In this document: positions 25,645 through 33,078 of the stretch, one piece after another | Layout of the letters: each line of letters opens with the position of its first letter | How positions within the stretch are numbered: position 1 is the first letter of the stretch | Origin: Proteobacteria bacterium UBA1844 | GTDB taxonomy: Bacteria > Pseudomonadota > Gammaproteobacteria > Steroidobacterales > Woeseiaceae | Length of the DNA stretch: 35,295 bases | NCBI GenBank assembly: GCA_002338615.1 | Contig: DDIS01000074.1 | Span: 1,070 to 36,364 of the forward strand | Reading direction: 5' to 3' | Made by a program: the position numbers and the translations under genes | The notes under the pieces: generated by a model | The model's database searches: none | What the model was told of the DNA's origin: nothing | The model's input: the letters and a program-made list of their open reading frames with translations, nothing else

Positions 25645-26970
25645 ATGTCAAACAATAACTCACGACTCGTCCGCTGGATTCAGAGCACCACTACCGTCAA
25701 AGACAACGAACTTGCAGCAGCCTCGTTGTCGTTCGCCTTCGTTTTTATCCTGATGATGGCGTACTACATCCTGCGCCCGTTGCGCGATGCCATGGCCAGC
25801 GACTGGACTGATGCCGAAGTCAGCTTTCTTTGGACACTGAACTTTTTCATCAGTACGGCGCTAGTGGCAGTATTTGGGCTGGTCGTGTCCAGAATCGAAT
25901 TCAATAAGCTGGTGCCTTTCGTCTATGCATTTTTTGCCGCCAGCTTTGTGCTGTTTTACCTGACAATTAGTCTGTTACAGGATGGAGTGCTCATCGACAA
26001 AGCGTTTTACCTGTGGGTCAGCGTATTCGCGTTGTTCCATGTATCCGTGTTCTGGAGCTTCATGGCGGATACGTTCAACAAGGAACAGGCAGGGCGCTTG
26101 TTCGCCATCATCGCAACCGGCGCCAGTCTCGGGGCAATTGCAGGGCCCTTGATATCCGGATTGTTCGCCCAGGATCTTGGCATCAGGAATCTGATGCTCA
26201 TTGCCGCCGGTCTTCTCCTGGTCCCCATCCCAATAATCTGGCGACTGAGCAAGCTGAAGCGGACGGAGCTAAATAACGAGGAGCTTCAGATCGGCGCAGC
26301 CGAAGCTGCAATAGGTGGAAACCCGTTCGGTGGCTTCAAGGAGTTTTTCACGAATCCTTACCTGCTCGGTATCGGAGTTTTCATACTGCTCTACACCGGC
26401 ATCAATTCGTTCGTGTACCTGGAGCAGAAAAACCTGCTTGAAGTTTACGACATGGAAACCCGCACTTCGATCTATGGTTACCGTGATGCGATTCTGAATA
26501 CGCTGACCTACTTTCTGGCTTTTTTTGTAACCGGGCGACTTGTGTCCAAACTGGGCATGGGCGTGACACTGCCGCTGGTTCCTCTGTTGATCGTCGCCGG
26601 CATGCTCGTGCTGGCGATTTCACCGATTCTGCTGGTAGCGGTGGGTCTGCACGTGGTTTTGAAAGCGGGCAACTACGGCCTTACGCGCCCGGCGCGAGAA
26701 ATGTTGTTCACCCTGGTCGACCGCGAAAGTCGATTCAAAGCCAAACCGGTCATCGACATCGTCGCCTACCGTGGCAGTGATGTAATCATGGCCTGGTTTT
26801 TCACCGGGCTGACGCAGGGACTCGGCCTGGGTCTTGCTGCAGTCGCCGCTGTTGGTGCGCTCATTGCGGCTCTCTGGGTGTTGGTTGGCTATTTTCTCGG
26901 GCGCTATTTCGATCGCCATGTCGAGCCCGAACGTCGCGATTCTGTTTTGCAGGCCCGGGGCGGCACTTAA
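25645..26970 (+). CDS. Multi-spanning transporter, ADP/ATP-carrier-like (Tlc/NTT) MFS-related protein
   Basis: A 441-residue inner-membrane protein with about 12 hydrophobic segments. The opening ASLSFAFVFILMMAYYILRPLRDAM resembles the start of Tlc/NTT nucleotide carriers and their free-living bacterial relatives. Other family-like blocks are WSFMADTFNKEQAGRLFAIIATGASLGAIAGPLISG and TLVDRESRFKAKPVIDIVAYRGSDV. Homologues in free-living bacteria are usually labelled MFS transporter or 'AAA family ATP:ADP antiporter'; their substrate is not known and nucleotide exchange should not be assumed. ATG at 25645 has GGGGA upstream. It follows lpd by 80 bases with a hairpin between, so cotranscription is uncertain. 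Confidence 0.82.
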   Translation: MSNNNSRLVRWIQSTTTVKDNELAAASLSFAFVFILMMAYYILRPLRDAMASDWTDAEVSFLWTLNFFISTALVAVFGLVVSRIEFNKLVPFVYAFFAASFVLFYLTISLLQDGVLIDKAFYLWVSVFALFHVSVFWSFMADTFNKEQAGRLFAIIATGASLGAIAGPLISGLFAQDLGIRNLMLIAAGLLLVPIPIIWRLSKLKRTELNNEELQIGAAEAAIGGNPFGGFKEFFTNPYLLGIGVFILLYTGINSFVYLEQKNLLEVYDMETRTSIYGYRDAILNTLTYFLAFFVTGRLVSKLGMGVTLPLVPLLIVAGMLVLAISPILLVAVGLHVVLKAGNYGLTRPAREMLFTLVDRESRFKAKPVIDIVAYRGSDVIMAWFFTGLTQGLGLGLAAVAAVGALIAALWVLVGYFLGRYFDRHVEPERRDSVLQARGGT

Positions 26971-26972
26971 AG

Positions 26973-27002
26973 GCAGGATAATGCTGCGACGGGTCGTCCT
27001 GC
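26973..27002. terminator. Inverted repeat between convergent genes
   Basis: GCAGGA (26973-26978) pairs with TCCTGC (26997-27002), with an inner CGA/TCG stem around CGGG. It fills the 32-base gap between the transporter stop and the stop of the convergent racemase, where a bidirectional terminator would be expected. No clear T-run is present. Confidence 0.35.
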
Positions 27003-28205
27003 TTACGGATCTGTTTCAGTACCCGTGTCGCCGCAACAAAATACGGCTTTTGCTGCCACGAGGCACTTGATTTCCTCCGTATCAAATCCCGCGGCCGCCA
27101 GAATCTCGCGGCTGTTCGTGCCCGGCATTACACCTGCTTCCGGATGGATGGAAGGGTTGTCACTGAATCGTGGCGCGGGTGCAGGTTGCAGGTTGCCACC
27201 GACGTCGAGGAACGCACCACGTGCCTGGTTGTGCGCGTGCGCAGGCGCTTCATTCATGGTCAGCACTGGCGCAAAGCAGACATCGGTACCCTCCATGATC
27301 TCGCACCACTCGTGGCGAGTCCTGGTCTTGAACACTGTAGCCAACTCGGCTTTCAATGCAGGCCATGCAGAACGAACCTCACTGTCAACCCGCCAGGCGA
27401 ATGCCTGTGGCCCGAAGCGCCCAGGATCGAGACCCGCTTTCTCGATCAGCATCTCGTAAAATTGCGGTTCGATCGACGCTATGGATACGTACTTGCCGTC
27501 TTTTGTCTCGTAAGTATTGTAGTAGTGAGCGCCGCCACCGAGGAAGGCTGAACCGGTTTCCTCGGCATGCAGTCCCATGGCCTTGAAGCCATGAAACATC
27601 GCCATCAACAGGTTGACCCCGTCTACCATTGCGGCATCGACGACCTGGCCTTTTCCCGTCGAGCGTGCATTCAGTATGGCGGATACCATGCCGAGTGCGA
27701 GTAACATGCCGCCGCCGCCGAAGTCGCCAACCAGGTTGAGTGGTGGTACCGGCTTGCCGCCGGTCTCACCGATCATATGCAACGCACCGGTCAACGCGAT
27801 GTAGTTAATGTCGTGCCCTGCCGCATTCGCCAGTGGCCCGTCCTGTCCCCAGCCCGTCATGCGGCCGTAGGCGAGCCGCGGATTCTTCTCGAGGCAGGTG
27901 TCGGGGCCCAGCCCAAGTCGTTCCATAACGCCGGGGCGAAATCCCTCGATCAGCCCGTCCGCGCTTGCGACCAGGCGCAAAACGGCTGCGACGGCTTCGG
28001 GTTTTTGCAAATCGCAGGCCAGTGATTTTCGATTCCGTGCGAGCGGATCAAGTGCCGCAGTCGAATTTGAATCCGGTCGCTCAATACGTATGACCTCCGC
28101 ACCGAGGTCGGCGAGCAGCATGCCGCAAAACGGCGCCGGGCCGAGGCCCGCGAGCTCTATAATCTGCACACCCTGAAGAGGACCCACTATTCGATTCCGC
28201 TGCAT
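27003..28205 (-). CDS. CaiB/BaiF family protein, alpha-methylacyl-CoA racemase-like
   Basis: A 400-residue class III CoA-transferase-fold enzyme, closest to alpha-methylacyl-CoA racemase (AMACR/MCR), which inverts the 2-methyl centre of branched acyl-CoAs by proton exchange. The MCR catalytic residues appear in their usual contexts: H131 in GHDINYIALTG, D161 in PPLNLVGDFGGGGM and E233 in YYNTYETKDGKYV. GKGQVVDAAMVDG and IEPQFYEMLIEKAGLD also match. The C-terminus (about 25 residues, with CCGDTGTETDP) extends past the usual end. ATG at 28205 lacks a strong ribosome binding site. No beta-oxidation genes are adjacent. A CoA-transferase activity cannot be excluded. Confidence 0.92.
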   Translation of the reverse strand: MQRNRIVGPLQGVQIIELAGLGPAPFCGMLLADLGAEVIRIERPDSNSTAALDPLARNRKSLACDLQKPEAVAAVLRLVASADGLIEGFRPGVMERLGLGPDTCLEKNPRLAYGRMTGWGQDGPLANAAGHDINYIALTGALHMIGETGGKPVPPLNLVGDFGGGGMLLALGMVSAILNARSTGKGQVVDAAMVDGVNLLMAMFHGFKAMGLHAEETGSAFLGGGAHYYNTYETKDGKYVSIASIEPQFYEMLIEKAGLDPGRFGPQAFAWRVDSEVRSAWPALKAELATVFKTRTRHEWCEIMEGTDVCFAPVLTMNEAPAHAHNQARGAFLDVGGNLQPAPAPRFSDNPSIHPEAGVMPGTNSREILAAAGFDTEEIKCLVAAKAVFCCGDTGTETDP

Positions 28206-28281
28206 GATTCATTGCCAGTGCCAACAGTCTACCGCGCACGCCGTGACAATGCTGGCTGCCCGGAAGAGTCTTTCTGTTCGC

Positions 28282-29001
28282 TTACGTGGCTGCTTCGGGT
28301 TTCGAGAGCCATAAGAAAATAGCGACCGCAAACGCGGCGCTTTGCAAAATCATGGCCATGACGACAATCTGATAGCGCACGGCAGTCAGCGGATCGACGC
28401 CCGATAGTATTTGTCCGGTCATCATCCCCGGCAGCGAAACGATGCCGACAGCAAGCAATGCATTAATTTGCGGAATCAAAGCGGCATTCCAGGCCACACC
28501 GCGAGCATTGTTGTAGTCAACTCCCGCGGCTTCTTCTCGCGCGAGCCTTTCTGCAGCAAGCGTGATTGCCGTCATGGCGTTGGAGAAGATCATTCCGGCA
28601 AGCGGAATAATAAATCGCGGCTGGTACCACGGATCGTGCAGCGTTAGCACCGCGAACAGGACAAAAGCGAGCACGGCGCTGCCGGCGATTCCTATCGCCG
28701 CGATCGCTTTCATGAATGCGGCACGTCGGTTCGCCACCACCGTACGAACGCCAATAGCCGCCGACGCAAGCACCATCACGGCAACCACCGCAAGGCCGAC
28801 GAGTGGATTGGGCGAAGCAAACAGGAAGACCAGTACGAATCCGACGGCGAGCAGTTGCACCAGCATTCTGAGCGACGCGACGGCAGTTTCCTGGCCGCGA
28901 CCTGACCATTTGTGGGCAATCCACACGACTCCGGCGATTGGCAGGAGGCAAATGCTAAGCGCAAACAGGCTGATGACCGGCATTGCTAATTGTAGCCGCA
29001 T
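28282..29001 (-). CDS. FetB/YbbM-like ABC permease (UPF0014) without adjacent ATPase
   Basis: A 239-residue integral membrane protein of the UPF0014 family (FetB, YbbM, and plant ALS3/STAR2 relatives). About seven hydrophobic segments are visible. Family marks are LRMLVQLLAVGFVL, the central SNAMTAITLAAERL and the strongly conserved IPQINALLAVGIVSLPGMMTGQILSGVDPLTAVRYQIVVM. E. coli FetAB is linked to iron export and oxidative-stress resistance, with FetA as ATPase. No FetA-like ATPase is next to this gene; the only ABC ATPases in the window belong to other systems. The gene follows the DoxX gene by 60 bases in the same direction. Confidence 0.9.
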   Translation of the reverse strand: MRLQLAMPVISLFALSICLLPIAGVVWIAHKWSGRGQETAVASLRMLVQLLAVGFVLVFLFASPNPLVGLAVVAVMVLASAAIGVRTVVANRRAAFMKAIAAIGIAGSAVLAFVLFAVLTLHDPWYQPRFIIPLAGMIFSNAMTAITLAAERLAREEAAGVDYNNARGVAWNAALIPQINALLAVGIVSLPGMMTGQILSGVDPLTAVRYQIVVMAMILQSAAFAVAIFLWLSKPEAAT

Positions 29002-29061
29002 ACAGGCCGCTGTCCAGACGAGCCCGTATCTGAAATTCCCGGTCGGGGGCCCTGTCGGCTT

Positions 29062-29580
29062 CTACCGTGAAGCTCCCGGCTGAGGCATCGCCCTGAGGCC
29101 GAGCCAACGGTCGACGCTGAGTTTTCCGGCGCCAAGATACATCAGCGGCCAGAGCATGGCGATGAACAGCAAAGGAACCCGGTAGTTACCGAATCCCTTG
29201 TCCGTAATGGCGTAGCCTTTCCAGAGTTCGCTCAGCGAATCCCAGCTCTCGGGCCAGTGCACACCCGATATTGCGACAATCGAGACGATGGTCAGGGCGA
29301 GTGCCCAAAAGCGCGTGAACAGTCCCAGCAACAAGCCGAAGGCGCCGAGAATCTCCGTCCAGGTTGCAAGAAACCAGCTGAGGTCGGCCGGGAACACATT
29401 AAACGGAAACAGAAATTTGTCTTGCACATTGGCGAACCAGTTTTCGCCATTCAGTTTCATGAAGCCGGCGCTGCCGAATTCCCAGGCAAGCAAAAGGCGG
29501 ATGGGCAATAACGCGACCCAGGCACCGGCGAGTTCGAGGTTTGCCACCAGGCGTTGCCAAAGTATCGTGAGCTTCATCAT
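29062..29580 (-). CDS. DoxX family membrane protein (BufD-like position)
   Basis: A 172-residue DoxX-family protein with four predicted helices: PIRLLLAWEFGSAGFMKLNGENWF near the start, LATWTEILGAFGLLLGLFTRFWALALTIVSIVAI in the middle and a C-terminal helix YRVPLLFIAMLWPLMYLGAGKLSVD. DoxX proteins often accompany MNIO/DUF2063 gene pairs; in bufferin operons the DoxX member is BufD, probably a redox or membrane partner. Here it lies 15 bases after the DUF2063 gene, with a good GGAG site before the first of two ATGs, so it is most likely the last gene of the MNIO unit. Confidence 0.92.
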   Translation of the reverse strand: MMKLTILWQRLVANLELAGAWVALLPIRLLLAWEFGSAGFMKLNGENWFANVQDKFLFPFNVFPADLSWFLATWTEILGAFGLLLGLFTRFWALALTIVSIVAISGVHWPESWDSLSELWKGYAITDKGFGNYRVPLLFIAMLWPLMYLGAGKLSVDRWLGLRAMPQPGASR

Positions 29581-29595
29581 CGTTGTACTCCAGGT

Positions 29596-30366
29596 TCAGA
29601 CGTTGCGCGATCCCGTTACGATCCCCAGTTTGCGCAGATCTTCGAGCATTGCGGCACCGTATTTTTCGAATCCAACCGTGTCGGTGTAGTTCGACACTTT
29701 GGCCATCTCCAGCAACAGCTGCCGGCCTGTACGGCCATTCTTGTTTTCTTCCATTGCGCGCAGCAGCGCTGCCGTCATTGCATTCAATTCGAGAAACCGT
29801 ACCTTGTCATCGCTGCGACGATACACGGCTAGATAGCTTGCCTGGTCAGGGGCTCTGCGAGGCAGATAGCTTTTCGAAATACGGTGTACCGGAAACCGGT
29901 AAGCAAACACCCAGGCAAGCACAGAGCGGACCGGCATAGCGTCTAGCAAATCACCCGCGGGATCGACGCCCGAGAGATCATCCGTGTCGGTCGATACGGA
30001 CAGGGCCAGTTCAATATATTCGTAGTGTGCAAGTTCGTTCAGAAACGGGTAGTCATTGTCCCGCATCGTGTATTCATGTTGCAGAAAGTCGAGAAATTCT
30101 TCAGGTAGCTTGAGGAAATAAGGTGTTTTGGACTGGTGCCGACGCATGAACTCACGTACGAACAATGCCCAGTGCTGCTCACCATGGATCTTGCGGAGTA
30201 CCGGAAACATTGTGCCGAGCAGGTTACGCAAGTTGTTAAAAAACAAATCGCGGTACAGCGCTACGCGTCGATCTTCGATGTCTTCCGGAGCTGGGAAGTG
30301 CTCAGGGTCGCGGATATGCGCTGCGAACGCATATTGCTTGTCCTGGAACGAGTCAGCATCAGCCAT
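29596..30366 (-). CDS. DUF2063 protein, MNIO partner (HvfC/BufC-like)
   Basis: A 256-residue soluble protein of the DUF2063 family, the usual partner of DUF692/MNIO enzymes (HvfC, BufC; functionally comparable with MbnC), believed to bind the precursor peptide and present it to the enzyme. The N-terminal domain has FQDKQYAFAAHIRDPEHFPAPEDIEDRRVALYRDLFFNNLRNLLGTMFPVLRKI, and SKTPYFLKLPEEFLDFLQHEY follows. The C-terminal part holds YLAVYRRSDDKVRFLELNAMTAALL. The frame is open further upstream, but the ATG at 30366 overlaps the MNIO stop by eight bases, and family similarity begins just after it. It sits between the MNIO and DoxX genes. Confidence 0.92.
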   Translation of the reverse strand: MADADSFQDKQYAFAAHIRDPEHFPAPEDIEDRRVALYRDLFFNNLRNLLGTMFPVLRKIHGEQHWALFVREFMRRHQSKTPYFLKLPEEFLDFLQHEYTMRDNDYPFLNELAHYEYIELALSVSTDTDDLSGVDPAGDLLDAMPVRSVLAWVFAYRFPVHRISKSYLPRRAPDQASYLAVYRRSDDKVRFLELNAMTAALLRAMEENKNGRTGRQLLLEMAKVSNYTDTVGFEKYGAAMLEDLRKLGIVTGSRNV

Positions 30367-31213
30367 GCGCGGATCTGGCCTCGAAATTCCTGGTCTGCAA
30401 GGACTTGATCTGTCGTACTTCTGCCAGCAATTCATCCATCGGCGGAAAATTGAAATCGCGCTCCAGCAACGTTGGCACGATGCCGAAGTGCTGGTAGGCC
30501 TCATCGAGTAATTGCCAGGATTGCCTGTCCACCGCAGTTCCGTGAGTGTCTACCCGCAGATCGGGTGCTTCAACGTGGTGCCCCGCAATATGAAAGTAGC
30601 GAATCCGGTCGGCTGGCATCTGGCGCATAAACTCGCTGGCGTCGTAGCGGTGATTGATGCTATTGACAACAATGTTATTGATATCGAGCATCAGGTCGCA
30701 GTCAGCCTGCTCAAGCACTGCAAGCGTGAACTCGGCTTCGCTCATCGATGTGTCAAGCGGTGCATAGTAGGAGACATTTTCAAGGGCAATACGCTGTTCG
30801 AGAATATCCTGCACCCGGCGCACCCGTTCTGCAACGTAGCTGACCGCATCTTCCGTGAATGGAATTGGCATCAGGTCGTACAGGTGTCCATGGTCACCCG
30901 TGTAGCTCAGGTGCTCCGAATACAGACGAATATTGTGTTCGGCCATGAATGCCTTGATGTTACGTACCAGTGATTCGTCAAGTGGGGCCGGCGAGCCAAT
31001 CGACAGCGACAAGCCGTGGATCAAAAAGGGATAGCGCTCCGTAAAAAAGCGTAAACGTTTGCCAAGCTTGCCGCCAACATTGATCCAGTTCTCCGGAGCG
31101 ACTTCCATGAAGTCGACCCCGACCGGCGGATCTCGCATCAGTTCCGCGGCGATCGCCCGGCGCAGGCCAAGGCCGGCACCCGTCACCGGGTATTGTGAGT
31201 TGATTGCGGTCAT
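30359..31213 (-). CDS. MNIO family enzyme (DUF692), peptide-modifying multinuclear iron oxidase
   Basis: A 284-residue TIM-barrel protein of the DUF692/MNIO family. MNIO enzymes use a di- or tri-iron centre to convert cysteine or other residues in ribosomal peptides, as in methanobactin, HvfA and bufferins. Metal-ligand and active-site blocks are all present: EVAPENW (36-43), HGLSLSIGS (H66), YSEHLSY (E100, H101), LENVSYY (E145), LDINNIVVNSINH (D177), HIAGHH (H208, H212, H213), DTHG (D222, H224) and ERDFN (E251). Its ATG overlaps the stop of a 23-codon cysteine-bearing ORF by four bases, and it is coupled downstream to DUF2063. No BufA-type (DUF2282) precursor is found nearby. Confidence 0.95.
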   Translation of the reverse strand: MTAINSQYPVTGAGLGLRRAIAAELMRDPPVGVDFMEVAPENWINVGGKLGKRLRFFTERYPFLIHGLSLSIGSPAPLDESLVRNIKAFMAEHNIRLYSEHLSYTGDHGHLYDLMPIPFTEDAVSYVAERVRRVQDILEQRIALENVSYYAPLDTSMSEAEFTLAVLEQADCDLMLDINNIVVNSINHRYDASEFMRQMPADRIRYFHIAGHHVEAPDLRVDTHGTAVDRQSWQLLDEAYQHFGIVPTLLERDFNFPPMDELLAEVRQIKSLQTRNFEARSAHG

Positions 31214-31281
31214 GGAAAAGCTCTACCAGGATTGCAGACCAAGACCTTGCAAAGCGAGCATTTATTACCCGGGTTTTTCAT
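31210..31281 (-). CDS. Candidate 23-residue Cys-bearing peptide ORF preceding the MNIO gene
   Basis: This tiny ORF fills the whole gap between DUF1841 and the MNIO gene. Its ATG (31281-31279) overlaps the DUF1841 stop as ATGA, and its TGA (31212-31210) overlaps the MNIO ATG, also as ATGA. The 23-residue product is basic and has three cysteines (8, 11, 16) in the core CSLCKVLVC, flanked by NPG at 3-5 and again at 17-19. There is no signal peptide. It fits the position of an MNIO precursor peptide, and short cysteine-rich substrates such as MbnA are known. Against this, it has no proper ribosome binding site (AGGG is about 13 bases away), I recognise no family, and short ORFs occur by chance. 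It could serve only to couple translation. Confidence 0.4.
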   Translation of the reverse strand: MKNPGNKCSLCKVLVCNPGRAFP

Positions 31282-31721
31282 TGCGTTTGCCGGCCCTGCT
31301 TGAGGAGTCGCTGCAGACGGCCGAGATACTCCTGCTCATCGGGCGGCGCGTTAGCCGATTGCGCTGCCCACAAGGTCTCGGCGAGGCATTCAATCATTTC
31401 GTGCTCTGCGCGATGAGCGTCGCCCATGATCGCGGCGAGATTCCGGAAAATGGCACTGATACCTGCCGGCCGATTGGTCGCGATCTGTTCGCGCAGGCCA
31501 AGGTGCAGTCCCATATGAAGGAACGGGTTGCTCCGGCCGCGGTCCGGTGTGTAGTCACGATCCAGGTCATCGTGCTCCATCGCGCTGTGGTATTCGGGGT
31601 GCAGTTCAATGACGTCAGTAATTTGTACCTCAAGCGGCGACATAGGCAGGCTGGCAAGCTTTTTCTGCCATGCGTCCCGGTACATCTTGCGCAGAGTGTC
31701 CCTGTCGTTGCTGAAGATCAT
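31278..31721 (-). CDS. DUF1841 family protein
   Basis: A 147-residue soluble protein of the DUF1841 family, function unknown. Blocks seen are LRKMYRDAWQKKLASLPMSPLEVQITDVIELHPEYH, DRDYTPDRGRSNPFLHMGLHLGLREQIATNRPAGI and AEHEMIECLAETLWAAQ. The conserved histidines and glutamates (HPEYH, HMGLHL, AEHEMIE) hint at a metal-binding helical bundle, but this is inference. Its ATG overlaps the nth stop by four bases (31718-31721), a neighbourhood I recall from other beta- and gammaproteobacteria. Confidence 0.9.
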   Translation of the reverse strand: MIFSNDRDTLRKMYRDAWQKKLASLPMSPLEVQITDVIELHPEYHSAMEHDDLDRDYTPDRGRSNPFLHMGLHLGLREQIATNRPAGISAIFRNLAAIMGDAHRAEHEMIECLAETLWAAQSANAPPDEQEYLGRLQRLLKQGRQTQ

Positions 31722-32383
31722 GCCGGTGGTCCGTCGTTAACAGCTACAGGCCCTGGCTCCTTGTTGGGATACTCGCACAGGTCAACAATCGGGCATTCGC
31801 CACACATTGGTTTGCGTGCCTTGCACACATACCGGCCATGCAGGAGCAGCCAGTGATGGGCATTTTTTTTGAATTCATCGGGGGTTACCCGAAGCAAGCT
31901 CTGCTCCACCTCGAGTGGTGTTTTTCCGGGCGCAATGCCGGTCCGATTGGAAACGCGAAAAATATGTGTATCGACGGCAATGGTTGCTTCGCCGAAGGCG
32001 GTGTTGAGGACCACGTTCGCGGTTTTGCGACCGACACCGGGCAGCGCTTCGAGTGCTTCGCGGTCGCGCGGTACTGCGCTGCCGTGCTGGTCTATGAGGA
32101 TCTGGCAGCTTGCGATAATGTTTTTCGCCTTGCTGTTGAAAAGGCCGATCGTACGAATGTACTGGCTTAGTCCCGGTATGCCGAGTGCGAGGATTTTCTC
32201 GGGTGTATTGGCAACGGGGAATAGCTTGTCGGTCGCCTTGTTGACGCTCGTATCGGTGGCTTGCGCCGATAGGATAACCGCCACCAGCAATTCGAACGGG
32301 CTATCAAAATTGAGCTCCGTATCGGGGTGCGGATTGAGTTCACGCAGGCGTGCATAGATTGCATAGCGTTTCTGCTTGTTCAC
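31718..32383 (-). CDS. nth: Endonuclease III
   Basis: A 221-residue Nth, the bifunctional DNA glycosylase/AP lyase that removes oxidised pyrimidines. The helix-hairpin-helix LPGVGRKTANVVLNTAFG contains catalytic K120, and D138 is in VDTHIFRVSNR; both have the same numbers as in E. coli. The [4Fe-4S] cysteines are 187, 194, 197 and 203 (C-x6-C-x2-C-x5-C). A short tail follows. Its ATG overlaps the rnfE stop by four bases (32380-32383). The link between nth and rnf is widespread in gammaproteobacteria. Confidence 0.97.
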   Translation of the reverse strand: MNKQKRYAIYARLRELNPHPDTELNFDSPFELLVAVILSAQATDTSVNKATDKLFPVANTPEKILALGIPGLSQYIRTIGLFNSKAKNIIASCQILIDQHGSAVPRDREALEALPGVGRKTANVVLNTAFGEATIAVDTHIFRVSNRTGIAPGKTPLEVEQSLLRVTPDEFKKNAHHWLLLHGRYVCKARKPMCGECPIVDLCEYPNKEPGPVAVNDGPPA

Positions 32384-33078
32384 GAGATTGTCGGGCCTTG
32401 CGCAGAAGTTGCTGCGCCAGGCGCGCGGCCCGCATCGCGCGCTTTCTGTCGCTGCCGGTTGTCAAGTACGCTTTTTGCAGCAACCAGGATCGCCAGCGCA
32501 AAAAAAGCTCCGGGTGGCAGGATGGCAAGCAACCAGCCACCATCGACCAGTACCAGGCCGCGCATCGGGTCACCGCCGAACAGCAGGTCCATACGTGACA
32601 AAATCGAGCCGCTGCCGATCAGTTCCCGGACGAAACCAAGCGTGGCCAGCAACAAGGTAAAGCCCGCGCCCATGCCGATTCCATCAGCAAGGCTCTGTCC
32701 TACCGGATTTTTCGAGGCAAAAATCTCGGCGCGCGCGACGATGGCGCAGTTGGTTACGATCAGCGGGATGAATATGCCGAGAGAATGATCGAGCGTCGGA
32801 AACCAGGCCTTGAAAATCAATTCAATGCAGGTAACGAGACTCGCAATGATCAGCACGTAAATCGGAATCCGAATTTCCGTCCTTATCCAGCGTCGGGTGG
32901 CCGAGACGAGCACGTTCGAGCCGCCAAGAACCAGGAGCGTTGCGATACCGAGCCCAAAGCCATTGACGAAAGTGGTGGTAACCGCGAGCAAGGGACACAA
33001 GCCGAGCATTTGTACCAGCCCGGGATTATCCTGCCAAAGCCCTGCCTTCAAACGTTCGCCGAACGCTGTTGCGTTCAT
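32380..33078 (-). CDS. rnfE: Ion-translocating oxidoreductase subunit RnfE (RsxE)
   Basis: A 232-residue integral membrane subunit of the Rnf/Rsx complex with six predicted helices. Typical blocks: NPGLVQMLGLCPLLAVTTTFVNGFGLG, IRIPIYVLIIASLVTCIELIFKAWFP and FIPLIVTNCAIVARAEIFASKNPVGQS. C28 and C111 are at the positions that hold the membrane [2Fe-2S] cluster together with RnfA in this family. Rnf couples electron flow between ferredoxin and NAD(H) to ion transport, and in E. coli Rsx keeps SoxR reduced. The C-terminal tail (about 25 residues) is polar and Ala-rich. It overlaps both neighbours by ATGA junctions. Confidence 0.96.
   Translation of the reverse strand: MNATAFGERLKAGLWQDNPGLVQMLGLCPLLAVTTTFVNGFGLGIATLLVLGGSNVLVSATRRWIRTEIRIPIYVLIIASLVTCIELIFKAWFPTLDHSLGIFIPLIVTNCAIVARAEIFASKNPVGQSLADGIGMGAGFTLLLATLGFVRELIGSGSILSRMDLLFGGDPMRGLVLVDGGWLLAILPPGAFFALAILVAAKSVLDNRQRQKARDAGRAPGAATSAQGPTIS

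Noticed and set aside
31059..31856. Plus-strand ORF of 265 codons across DUF1841 and the MNIO start
   Set aside because: Antisense to three well-supported genes and without recognisable domains.
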